Assembly (NCBI GenBank): GCA_002305955.1
Contig: DBRH01000043.1
Coordinates: 39,565-78,749, forward strand
From: Kosmotogaceae bacterium UBA1373
GTDB lineage: Bacteria; Thermotogota; Thermotogae; Petrotogales; Kosmotogaceae
Length of the DNA stretch: 39,185 bases
Reading direction: 5' to 3'
This document shows positions 15,992-23,132 of this stretch, piece by piece. Position 1 is the first letter of the stretch, and the number at the start of each line of letters is the position of its first letter. The notes beneath the pieces were generated by a model. It saw nothing but the letters and a program-made list of their open reading frames with translations, had not been told where the DNA came from and made no database searches. The position numbers and the translations under genes are program-made.

Positions 15992-17155
15992 TTGCTGGTT
16001 CCCCTTGCCAGGCCCGATATCACAGAGAGAGAAATCGAGGCCGTTGCCGGTCTCATGGACTCGGGAATCCTGTCTATAGGTCCGAAGGTAGTGGAATTCG
16101 AGAGGATCATCGCCGATTATGTCGGATTGAAATATGCGATCGCCGTGAACAGTGGTACAAGCGCTCTCCATCTTATCGTGAGGTCCGTCGGTCTGGACAG
16201 GGGAAAGGTTATGCTGACCAGCCCCTTCACGTTCGTCTCTTCTGCGAATGTCGCTATATACGAGGGAGCCATACCGGTCTTCGCCGATATCGACGAAAAG
16301 ACCTACAACATCTCTCCCGAAACGCTTGATGAAGCGCTCGAGGAGTATTCGAGAAAGGGTCTCGAGACTGAAAAGCTGTCTCTAAAAGGTTTCCTGCCCG
16401 ATCTCTTCATGGGTGTCGATATTTTCGGCCACCCGATGGACTGGGAGGGGATCGAAGCGATCTGCCAGAAGTACGCGATCCCGATAGTCGAGGATTCCTG
16501 CGAGGCTCTGGGCAGCGGTTATCTCGGTAGGAGGGCCGGGTCCTTCGGACTTGCCGGCGCCTTCGCTTTTTACCCCAACAAACAGATAACTACCGGTGAG
16601 GGTGGCATCATCGTAACGGACGATCCGTCTATAGCCGAGCTTTCCAGGAGCATGAGAAACCAGGGCCGTGGCGTCGCTGAAGACTGGCTGGAACACGTTA
16701 GGCTTGGCTACAACTATCGTCTGGACGAGCTTTCTGCCGCCCTGGGCGTCGAACAGATGAAAAGGATCGACGAAATACTCCAGAAGCGCAGAGTCGTGGC
16801 CGACCGCTACTCCGCCTTGCTCTCGAAGATCGGAGGAGTTACCGTTCCTTTCCTCGAAGATTACGTGACTTCAATGGGGTGGTTTGTGTACGTGATAAGG
16901 CTTGATGAGCGGATCGACAGGGGGCGGTTTATGGATCAGCTGAGAGAAAACGGGGTGCAGTGTCGCGAGTACTTCAGACCGGTTCATCTCCAGCCTTTCT
17001 ACATAGAGGAGTTCGGTTACCGCGAGGGAAGCTTTCCTGTGACGGAGAGAGTTTCAAGGCAAACTGTGGCCATTCCCTTCTTCAGCAACCTCTCTCCCGA
17101 TGAACAGGAGTACGTCGCACAGGTCGTAGCGAAGACCGTCGAAAGGGTCGGATAA
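15992..17155 (+). CDS. DegT/DnrJ/EryC1-family sugar-nucleotide aminotransferase
   Basis: 387 residues, PLP-dependent. NSGTSALHL at 53-61 binds the cofactor phosphate, VEDSCEALGSGY at 166-177 carries the PLP-contacting Asp (Asp168), and Lys197 in FYPNKQITTGEGG is the Schiff-base lysine. GYNYRLDELSAALG and the C-terminal REYFRPVHLQPFY are further landmarks. It would transfer an amino group to the 4-keto (or 3-keto) sugar made by the upstream dehydratase. TTG start at 15992 with GGGAGGTGGAG upstream. It overlaps the next gene by 1 nt. Confidence 0.93.
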   Translation: MLVPLARPDITEREIEAVAGLMDSGILSIGPKVVEFERIIADYVGLKYAIAVNSGTSALHLIVRSVGLDRGKVMLTSPFTFVSSANVAIYEGAIPVFADIDEKTYNISPETLDEALEEYSRKGLETEKLSLKGFLPDLFMGVDIFGHPMDWEGIEAICQKYAIPIVEDSCEALGSGYLGRRAGSFGLAGAFAFYPNKQITTGEGGIIVTDDPSIAELSRSMRNQGRGVAEDWLEHVRLGYNYRLDELSAALGVEQMKRIDEILQKRRVVADRYSALLSKIGGVTVPFLEDYVTSMGWFVYVIRLDERIDRGRFMDQLRENGVQCREYFRPVHLQPFYIEEFGYREGSFPVTERVSRQTVAIPFFSNLSPDEQEYVAQVVAKTVERVG

Positions 17156-18048
17156 TGGAAGTAATAATAGCCTTCGGTCTGTCTCTGGTTTTCAACTATA
17201 TCTTCAAGATACTCGGAACGAAGCTGGGTTTCGTCGATAAACCAGCCGGAGCGCTCAAACCTCACGAAAAGCCTATACCTTATCTCGGTGGAACGGCCAT
17301 ACTTCTGTCGATCTCACCATGGTTCCTCAACTATCCCGAGTACTTCTTTCCTTTCATCGTTATGTGGACGGTAGGTTTTGTTGACGACAAAAGGGGACTC
17401 TCGCCCAAAGTGAGGCTTTTCATGGAGCTGGCCGGTGGCTTTTCGATATCCTACATAATCTTCGGTTATTCCTTCTTCGATTCGACCATACTCGCCTTCG
17501 TTTTCGCTGTAGCGGTCAACGCTTACAACATGGTGGACGGTCTTGATGGCATCTGTGCGGGAAACACGATCATCTTCGCGATCTTCGCCTTCATTGCGGG
17601 ATTTTCTCCCGACATATCGCTGGCTATCGCCGGCGCTTTTGCCGGTTATCTAATGTACAACTTTCCTCCCGCGAAGATTTTCATGGGAGATCAGGGGTCG
17701 TATCTTGCCGGAACTTTCGTGGGATTGCTTCTAATACAGAGCTGGGAAAGCCAGAATTTCGTCAGGATCGCCGCCTTCTGCTGGCCGGTCGTGCTGGATC
17801 TCTTCATAGGTTTCGCCAGACGTTCGCTGGCAGGAAAATCGCCCCTGAAAGGAGACAGAGACCATTATTACGACAAGATCTTTGCGATCACCGGCAAAAA
17901 AAAGAGGGCTACGTTTTTTATAACCTCTTCGATAGCCCTCTTTTATGCTTTGGTAGGCTTTCTTCTACCGGTAACCGCGATCCCCTTCGTTCTCATGGCC
18001 TCATCTGTTGTGCAGGTTTTTCTGCTCAAATCGCTACGCTCTACTTGA
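17155..18048 (+). CDS. WecA/MraY-family phospho-N-acetylhexosaminyl transferase
   Basis: 297 residues, polytopic (about 9-10 helices). It transfers a sugar-1-phosphate from a UDP-sugar to undecaprenyl phosphate at the inner membrane face. Motifs in order: GFVDDKRGLSPKVRL (Asp77-Asp78, Mg site), NAYNMVDGLDGICAG (about 122-136), PPAKIFMGDQGS (about 162-173) and the cytoplasmic loop GDRDHYYDKI near 235, in the place of the HIHH-type motif. ATG at 17155 overlaps the aminotransferase stop. The last gene of the operon; its 3' end overlaps the convergent corA gene by 8 nt, so there is no room for a separate terminator. Confidence 0.93.
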   Translation: MEVIIAFGLSLVFNYIFKILGTKLGFVDKPAGALKPHEKPIPYLGGTAILLSISPWFLNYPEYFFPFIVMWTVGFVDDKRGLSPKVRLFMELAGGFSISYIIFGYSFFDSTILAFVFAVAVNAYNMVDGLDGICAGNTIIFAIFAFIAGFSPDISLAIAGAFAGYLMYNFPPAKIFMGDQGSYLAGTFVGLLLIQSWESQNFVRIAAFCWPVVLDLFIGFARRSLAGKSPLKGDRDHYYDKIFAITGKKKRATFFITSSIALFYALVGFLLPVTAIPFVLMASSVVQVFLLKSLRST

Positions 18049-18973
18049 ACCACCTTATCTTGAAAAGGATGAACCCGACGATAATGGCTGCCAGACCGGA
18101 AAGCCCCATCGACCAGTAGAAGATGCTCGGACTGTCCATGAAGGGAAGACTCACATTCATTCCGTAGATCGAGGCGATGAGCGTCGGTATCTGCAGCGTG
18201 AGAGTAACGATCGTGAGTATCTTCATCACTACGTTCAGGTTGTTCGATATAACCGAAGCGAAGGCGTCCATCATACCGGTCAGTATGTCGCTGTAGATGT
18301 TTGCCATCTCGATGGCTTGCCTGTTTTCGATGGATATGTCCTCGAAGAGTTCCTCGTCTTCTTCGTAAAGGGTAAGTATGTGGGCCCTTTTTAGCTTCTC
18401 GTACATCAGTTCATTGGATCTCAGAGATGTCGTGAAGAAGACCAGAGATTTTTCGAGGTTCAGCATGGCCACCAGCTCCTTGTTCCTTGTAGAGCGGTGG
18501 AGCTCCGACTCTATCTCGTTTGAAAGCCGCCTGATCTCTTTGAGATATCTCAGGTAATAAACCGTTCCCCTGTCGAAGATTCTCAGCAGGAATCTGTTGC
18601 GTTTTTTTGTGGAAACGTCCCTGACGCGCCCTTCGATAAGATCTTCGAGGATGGCGCTTTTAAAACTACTGACGGTGACGAAGTAGCCTGACTTCATGGC
18701 TATACCGAGAGTCATAGTCTTGTACGGAACGGCTTTGTCTTCACTGTCGAAGTAGGGGAGTTTGGTGATGATATATACGAGGTCCTCGTCCTGCTCGAAC
18801 CTCGCTCTCTCTTCCTGGTCGAGAGAGTCGTACACAAAGTCCTCTTCAAAACCCATTTCCTTGAGAAAGGATATATCTTCGCTGTTCGGAGAAGTGATAT
18901 TTATCCAGCAGCCTTCTATGGGTGTATCGATAGACTTCAACTTACCGTATTCAGATACCAGTATCTCTCGCAC
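18041..18973 (-). CDS. corA: CorA-family magnesium/divalent-cation transporter
   Basis: 310 residues. A cytoplasmic alpha/beta N-domain and long stalk helices are followed by two C-terminal membrane helices (about 250-269 and 284-304). The selectivity motif Y-G-M-N is at 270-273, ending the first pore helix, and the tail is basic (KIRWFK). CorA pentamers bring Mg2+ (in some members Co2+ or Ni2+) into the cell. GTG start at 18973 with the strong site AGAAGGAGGT, 7 nt away. The 5' leader (about 130 nt) contains a possible leader peptide and a perfect complement of this ribosome site; see the entries at 18981-19122. Confidence 0.94.
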   Translation of the reverse strand: MREILVSEYGKLKSIDTPIEGCWINITSPNSEDISFLKEMGFEEDFVYDSLDQEERARFEQDEDLVYIITKLPYFDSEDKAVPYKTMTLGIAMKSGYFVTVSSFKSAILEDLIEGRVRDVSTKKRNRFLLRIFDRGTVYYLRYLKEIRRLSNEIESELHRSTRNKELVAMLNLEKSLVFFTTSLRSNELMYEKLKRAHILTLYEEDEELFEDISIENRQAIEMANIYSDILTGMMDAFASVISNNLNVVMKILTIVTLTLQIPTLIASIYGMNVSLPFMDSPSIFYWSMGLSGLAAIIVGFILFKIRWFK

Positions 18974-18980
18974 ATTGTTT

Positions 18981-19034
18981 ACCTCCTTCTTGTTATCAAG
19001 TCAAGGATTGGTTTCCCCGTCCCGAGAAGGAGGT
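18981..19034 (-). promoter_or_regulatory. corA ribosome-site-sequestering hairpin (anti-SD)
   Basis: The corA ribosome site AGAAGGAGGT (18990-18981 on the minus strand) is exactly complementary to ACCTCCTTCT at 19034-19025 upstream in the same leader. The 10-bp pairing with a 34-nt loop would hide the ribosome site. The six nucleotides ACCTCC can alternatively pair with GGAGGT at 19104-19099, the ribosome site of the leader peptide. The on/off switching model is an inference. Confidence 0.5.
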
Positions 19035-19038
19035 CTCA

Positions 19039-19167
19039 ATGGACGAGAAAGATCAAGGTGGCGGTTCACTCTCGCTACTGTATAATTCCATGTATCTCAC
19101 CTCCAGCTTCAGAATTATAGCACGTAGAGCAGCGGTGGACCTTGAGAAGTTTGAAAAACACATCTGA
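19039..19167 (+). CDS. Possible small ORF (42 codons) antisense to the corA leader
   Basis: ATG at 19039 follows AGAAGGAGGT with ideal spacing and opens 42 codons (starts MDEKDQGGGS, ends EKFEKHI, stop TGA at 19165). It has no membrane or enzyme motif. No promoter is seen upstream; its ribosome site is the same DNA as the corA anti-SD, so one of the two readings may be accidental. It could be a small protein cotranscribed with the metallophosphoesterase, or not a gene at all. Confidence 0.25.
   Translation: MDEKDQGGGSLSLLYNSMYLTSSFRIIARRAAVDLEKFEKHI
19053..19091 (-). CDS. Putative corA leader peptide, MELYSSESEPPP
   Basis: A 12-codon frame on the minus strand, ATG at 19091 and TGA at 19055-19053, with ribosome site GGAGGTGAG (19104-19096) 4 nt upstream. 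The end is acidic and polyproline (E-S-E-P-P-P-stop), a combination that slows or destabilises ribosomes. In enterobacteria the Mg2+ transporter genes mgtA and corA are preceded by short leader peptides (MgtL, CorL), and MgtL has an acidic/proline stretch. The similarity in logic is striking; homology is not claimed. Confidence 0.4.
   Translation of the reverse strand: MELYSSESEPPP
19114..19122 (-). promoter_or_regulatory. Extended -10 promoter for corA and its leader
   Basis: On the minus strand TGCTATAAT is a perfect extended -10 (TG-n-TATAAT). No good -35 is visible, which is common for extended -10 promoters. Transcription would start near 19107, just before the leader-peptide ribosome site. 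Confidence 0.55.
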
Positions 19168-19254
19168 AGTATTCCTTGTTTAAGCGTTTCCTCTACCGTC
19201 CAGGTGCTTCACTACTTCAGGCCGGACAGGTTACAATTGATCTTGAAGGAGTTG

Positions 19255-20307
19255 ATGAAAGTGAGGAAATTCTTGGTTGTGTTGATTTCGATGATCGCCT
19301 GTCTTACTTTTGGCGTTTATCTCAGCGATGTCACCGGCGAGCAGATCACTATTACATGGTTCACCGAGGAACCTTCCGATTCCTACCTGATCGTCTATGA
19401 CGGATCGAACGAGTGGATACATTCCGAGACTGAAGTAACGCTCCACAGATTCCGTGTTTCCGGCCTGAGACCGGGCACGAGTTATGCGTACATCGTGAAG
19501 AGCATGCGGGGAGACAGCCTCGTTTACAGAGGCGGTGGAGTGCTGACGACCTCGCCTCAGAGGAACTCTCCCTTTAGATTCGCAGCTTACGGCGACAGCA
19601 GGAGCGATCTCGAGGTCCATAAAGCCGTAACAGCGGCCATTGCAGCAGAGAACGCCTCTCTGGTGATAAACACAGGAGACCTGGTTTCCAGCGATGATGA
19701 TCTGGAAAGCTGGAAAGACTTCATGCAGGCCGTTGAGAACCTCTCCAGCGGCGTTTACTACAGTGCCATCGGCAACCACGAAAGCGATGCGATCAATTAC
19801 CTTAGATTCTTCGCATATCCGGGAAACGAACGCTACTACAGTTTCTGGTACGGTGATATCTTTTTCGTCTGTTTGAACACGAATGAATCCTTCGATAAAT
19901 ACTCACAACAGTATACCTGGTTACTCACAGAGCTCGAGAAGGCGGCCGTTCTCGATCCTGCCTTCACAATCGTCTTCTTCCACCACCCTCCTTACAGTTT
20001 TGGGCCACACGGCGATCACTTTTATGTGAAAGAGTACCTGGTGCCGGTCTTTGAAAGCTACGGCGTCGATATAGTTCTGAACGGCCACGATCACGGCTAC
20101 CAGAGGATAGAGAGAAACGGAGTGAACTATATAATAACGGCCGGCGGTGGCGCTCCCCTCTACGAGATCCTGCCCGGGCCGGGGTTGAAGGCTTACGGCC
20201 AGTCATACCACTATGTTCTGTTCGAATACACCCTTGACGGTATTTCCATCCAGGCTAAAACGCCGCAAGGAGAGATCATAGACAGCCTCTTCGTCAGGAG
20301 ACGTTAA
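19255..20307 (+). CDS. Secreted metallophosphoesterase with N-terminal fibronectin-III-like domain
   Basis: 350 residues. Signal peptide at about 1-22, a purple-acid-phosphatase-type fibronectin-III domain at about 23-100 (VTGEQITITWFT, RVSGLRPGTSYAYIV), then the calcineurin-like phosphoesterase domain. The two-metal site is complete: GDSR 113-116, GD 141-142, GNHE 173-176, HH 243-244 and GHDHGYQR 277-284. It should hydrolyse extracytoplasmic phosphate esters. It lies directly upstream of the phosphate-uptake genes, suggesting phosphate scavenging, though a promoter-like region separates them. ATG at 19255 is 3 nt after GAAGGAG; GTG at 19261 is an alternative. A TACAAT about 20 nt upstream may be the -10. 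Confidence 0.9.
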   Translation: MKVRKFLVVLISMIACLTFGVYLSDVTGEQITITWFTEEPSDSYLIVYDGSNEWIHSETEVTLHRFRVSGLRPGTSYAYIVKSMRGDSLVYRGGGVLTTSPQRNSPFRFAAYGDSRSDLEVHKAVTAAIAAENASLVINTGDLVSSDDDLESWKDFMQAVENLSSGVYYSAIGNHESDAINYLRFFAYPGNERYYSFWYGDIFFVCLNTNESFDKYSQQYTWLLTELEKAAVLDPAFTIVFFHHPPYSFGPHGDHFYVKEYLVPVFESYGVDIVLNGHDHGYQRIERNGVNYIITAGGGAPLYEILPGPGLKAYGQSYHYVLFEYTLDGISIQAKTPQGEIIDSLFVRRR

Positions 20308-20358
20308 CCGAGTGTTTTGACAGCTCAACCCGATTAACATTATTAACGCCGGTATAAT
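20303..20358 (+). promoter_or_regulatory. pst operon promoter with Pho-box-like repeats
   Basis: A -10 TATAAT (20353-20358) has no -35 at 16-18 bp. Upstream lie related hexamers GTTAAC (20303), TTGACA (20317), TTAACA (20334) and TTAACG (20343), with TTTACA just after. PhoP of Bacillus binds TTAACA-type direct repeats, so an activator-dependent, PhoB-controlled promoter is plausible. The spacings (9 and 17 bp) do not match the Bacillus 11-bp rule exactly. Confidence 0.45.
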
Positions 20359-20401
20359 TTACACTACCTTGATCGACAAAACCCACCACCGATGGGAGTA
20401 A

Positions 20402-20502
20402 CGCGGGTAATATTCAGGCAAACTTCCCGCGATAACGGGAAGCGGCAAAAGGCTTTTTCCTACTGACCGCTTCTAAAGCCGGTTTTGCGAAGGATCCGGT
20501 CA
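20402..20502 (+). promoter_or_regulatory. Structured 5' leader of pstS with alternative hairpins
   Basis: The segment CTTCCCGCG at 20423-20431 can pair upstream with CGCGGG (20402-20407) or downstream with CGGGAAG (20436-20442, 7 bp), but not both. A second hairpin follows: TGACCG (20464-20469) with CGGTCA (20497-20502), and inside it CTTC/GAAG (20470-20473/20489-20492). The leader from the promoter to pstS is about 210 nt and otherwise empty. No known riboswitch class is recognised with confidence. Confidence 0.4.
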
Positions 20503-20578
20503 TTAATACTCGACTAAAACTCGAATAACGCTCCCGGAGTATAAACGTATTGTAGAAAAACTTCGGGAGGTGCAAAAG

Positions 20579-21406
20579 ATGAAAAAGACAGTTATAGCTA
20601 TTGCTCTGGCGACTCTTTCGGTGGTACTGGCATTCGGTTCAACACTGGTTATAAAAGGTTCCAACACAGTGTACCCGGTCGCTCAGCTATGGGCCGAGGC
20701 CTTCAAGGCTCTCAAACCCGGGGTGGAGATCTCCATCGAAGGCGCTGGATCCTCGACTGGTATCAAAGCTCTTTTCAACGGTCAGACAGATATCGCCAAC
20801 TCCAGCAGGTGGATCAAACCTTCGGAAATCGAACAGATGAACAGAGACGGAAAGTACTTCGTTCCATACATTGTGGCCTACGACGGTATAGCCATCATCG
20901 TCAACAGATCTCTGGCGATTGACAACATAACGCTTCAACAGCTCTACGATATCTATTCTGGGAAAGTGACGACCTGGAACCAGATAGATTCATCACTTCC
21001 CAGGGTAAGGATCGTTCCGTTCTCGAGGGACAACGCTTCCGGGACTTTCGAATACTTTATAGAGCATGTCATGAAAGGTGATAAACTCGCACCACAGGTT
21101 CAACAGCTCGCCTCCACCAGGGCCGAAGTAGAACAGGTAGTTCAGAACAATTACGCGATCGGCTACATAGGTATGGGTTATATCACAGGAGAGGTCAAGG
21201 CGCTCACTGTCGAAGGAGTCGAACCGACCGTTGCAAACGTTAATGCAGGAACATACCCGGTATCCAGACCGCTCTTCATGTTCGTGAATGCCACGAATGG
21301 ACTTCCAACGGGAGTAGTGGCCGATTTCCTGAGATACGCTCTTTCGCCGGAAGGTCAGGCAGCCGTTCTCACAGTTGGATACGTAAACGCATACGGCACG
21401 AAATAA
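20579..21406 (+). CDS. pstS: Phosphate ABC transporter, phosphate-binding protein PstS
   Basis: 275 residues. Signal peptide at about 1-20 (MKKTVIAIALATLSVVLAFG), no lipobox Cys. The phosphate-binding fold has the expected loops: IKGSNTVYPVAQLWAEAF, EGAGSSTGIKALFNGQTDIANSSR and PFSRDNASGTFEYF, which supply the Ser/Thr/Arg/Asp contacts to phosphate. It captures phosphate outside the membrane and hands it to PstCA. ATG at 20579 follows GGGAGGTGCAAAAG; an in-frame GTG at 20570 overlaps the ribosome site. First gene of pstSCAB-phoU-phoB-phoR, 16 nt before pstC. Confidence 0.96.
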   Translation: MKKTVIAIALATLSVVLAFGSTLVIKGSNTVYPVAQLWAEAFKALKPGVEISIEGAGSSTGIKALFNGQTDIANSSRWIKPSEIEQMNRDGKYFVPYIVAYDGIAIIVNRSLAIDNITLQQLYDIYSGKVTTWNQIDSSLPRVRIVPFSRDNASGTFEYFIEHVMKGDKLAPQVQQLASTRAEVEQVVQNNYAIGYIGMGYITGEVKALTVEGVEPTVANVNAGTYPVSRPLFMFVNATNGLPTGVVADFLRYALSPEGQAAVLTVGYVNAYGTK

Positions 21407-21422
21407 GATTGGATGAGTCCGG

Positions 21423-22298
21423 TTGCGAAGAAAGAGAGTTGAACTATCGGCGAAAGTTCTGGTGACTTTCGCCGCTTTGCTGACATCTATTATAGTCTTC
21501 GGGATCTTTTACTTCCTTATATCTGACGGGGTGCGTGTATTTGGAAGAGTATCGCCGAAAGACTTCTTATTCAGCGCCCGCTGGTACCCCACCTACGAGG
21601 ATGCCGAGTTTGGAATCCTCGCCTTGCTCGCTGGCACTCTGAGCGTTACAGGATTAACTCTGGTTATAGCGATTCCTCTGGGTTTTGTCTGCGCGATCTT
21701 TCTGGCCGAGTTCAGTGGCAGGAAAAGCCACGATGCCATCAAATATATCTTCGAACTCATGGCCGGCATCCCGTCCGTTGTGCTGGGAAGTTTCGGTCTC
21801 AAGTACGTCTCCAGATGGCTGATGGAACATTTCCCTCTCCATGTATGGACCGGGCTGAACGTTATGAACGCCTCTTTAATGCTCTCTATACTCGCGATGC
21901 CGTACTTTGTTACTCTCGTGGAAGATGCCCTGAGAGCTGTTCCTAGGGATCAGAAAGAGGCTTCTCTAGCTCTGGGTGCGAATATGACGGGCACGATTTT
22001 CAGGATACTCTTACCTCAGGCAAGGAGCGGCATACTGAACGCGATCATACTGGGAACCAACAGGGTTATCGGTGAGACCATGGTAGTTCTCATGGTTGCT
22101 GGAGGAGCGACCATGGTGCCTTCCACGATCTTCGATCCCGTGAGGCCGCTCACTTCGGCGATCGCCGGAGAGATGGGAGAGGTCGAGCTGGGAAGCACAC
22201 ATTATTTTGCCCTTTTCATGATCGGTGTTGTACTTCTGGCGATTTCGACTGTTTTCACTCTGATAGCCATGAAGCTAAAAAGGAGTAAAGGAAAATGA
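21423..22298 (+). CDS. pstC: Phosphate ABC transporter permease PstC
   Basis: 291 residues, six membrane helices, binding-protein-dependent permease type. The EAA-type loop that contacts the ATPase reads EDALRAVPRDQKEASLALGANMTGTIFRILLPQARSG (about 165-200; the key part is EASLALGA). YPTYEDAEFGILALLAGT near the N-terminus is typical of PstC. Start is TTG at 21423 with a weak upstream site. Its stop overlaps the pstA start (ATGA). Confidence 0.95.
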   Translation: MRRKRVELSAKVLVTFAALLTSIIVFGIFYFLISDGVRVFGRVSPKDFLFSARWYPTYEDAEFGILALLAGTLSVTGLTLVIAIPLGFVCAIFLAEFSGRKSHDAIKYIFELMAGIPSVVLGSFGLKYVSRWLMEHFPLHVWTGLNVMNASLMLSILAMPYFVTLVEDALRAVPRDQKEASLALGANMTGTIFRILLPQARSGILNAIILGTNRVIGETMVVLMVAGGATMVPSTIFDPVRPLTSAIAGEMGEVELGSTHYFALFMIGVVLLAISTVFTLIAMKLKRSKGK

Positions 22299-23131
22299 AG
22301 ATAGACGCAATCGTGAAGATAACCTTCGCCGTTGTTTCATACACCTTGATCGGCCTTATAGTGGCTTTGATAGGCTTTCTGATAGTCAACGGTTTGGACA
22401 ATATCGATCTGGAGTTCCTGACGGCTTTCCCAAGGAATTCGATGACCGGGGGCGGGATCTGGCCGGCGCTGGTCGGAACGGTTTACTTCGTGGCGGTAGC
22501 TCTTTTGTTCTCTATACCTGTTGGAATACTGGCGGCCGTTTATCTGAGCGAATACAGCAAAGATACCGCCTTCAAAAGACTTATACTCACCGCCAACAAC
22601 ATTCTGGCCGGGATCCCCTCGGTTGTTTTCGGCCTGTTCGGCCTATCACTCTTCTCGATCACTTTCGGGTTCGGAACGTCGGTTCTGGCCGGCGGTCTCA
22701 CACTGGGAATTATGTCGCTCCCCTACATAATATCCAACACCCACGAAAGCCTGACGGCAGTTCCCTATTCGTACAGAGAAGCATCCCTCGCACTGGGCGC
22801 AAACAGGGCCGAGACGTCTTTTAGAATAGTGCTGCCGGCCTCTTTCTCTCGTATTTTAACCGGAGTGATTATAGCGATTGGGAGGATAATAGGCGAAACG
22901 GCACCCGTACTCTTCACCGGAGCGGCCTTTTATATAACCAGGAACCCCACCGGTCCCTTCGAACCGGCCATGGCCTTACCGACACATATATTCGTTCTTT
23001 CGGCCGTCTATCCCGATAATGTGACCCCTAAACTCGAAGGTAGCATATCTCTCCTCTTGATCATAGTGGTGGTTCTCTTCTTGCTTGTTGCCATTAGACG
23101 GAGAAAGGAAACGAAGAAGCTGGAGGTGTAA
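22295..23131 (+). CDS. pstA: Phosphate ABC transporter permease PstA
   Basis: 278 residues, six membrane helices. Typical PstA stretches are MTGGGIWPALVGTVYFV, SIPVGILAAVYLSEYS, AGIPSVVFGLFGL and the EAA-like loop SYREASLALGANRAETSFRIVLP. It pairs with PstC to form the phosphate channel. ATG overlaps the pstC stop by 4 nt, and the stop is 1 nt from the pstB start, so the three are translationally coupled. Confidence 0.95.
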   Translation: MKIDAIVKITFAVVSYTLIGLIVALIGFLIVNGLDNIDLEFLTAFPRNSMTGGGIWPALVGTVYFVAVALLFSIPVGILAAVYLSEYSKDTAFKRLILTANNILAGIPSVVFGLFGLSLFSITFGFGTSVLAGGLTLGIMSLPYIISNTHESLTAVPYSYREASLALGANRAETSFRIVLPASFSRILTGVIIAIGRIIGETAPVLFTGAAFYITRNPTGPFEPAMALPTHIFVLSAVYPDNVTPKLEGSISLLLIIVVVLFLLVAIRRRKETKKLEV

Positions 23132-23132
23132 G

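Noticed and set aside
20317..20358. TTGACA and TATAAT before pstS as an ordinary promoter
   Set aside because: The two elements are 30 bp apart, too far for a standard -35/-10 pair.
20402..20502. Resemblance of the pstS leader (AGGCAAAC, then a hairpin, then GGCAAAAGGC) to a class I c-di-GMP riboswitch
   Set aside because: The GGC/GCC pairing and the CGCAAAGCC strand of that class are not conserved; only short words match. Kept as an unassigned structure.
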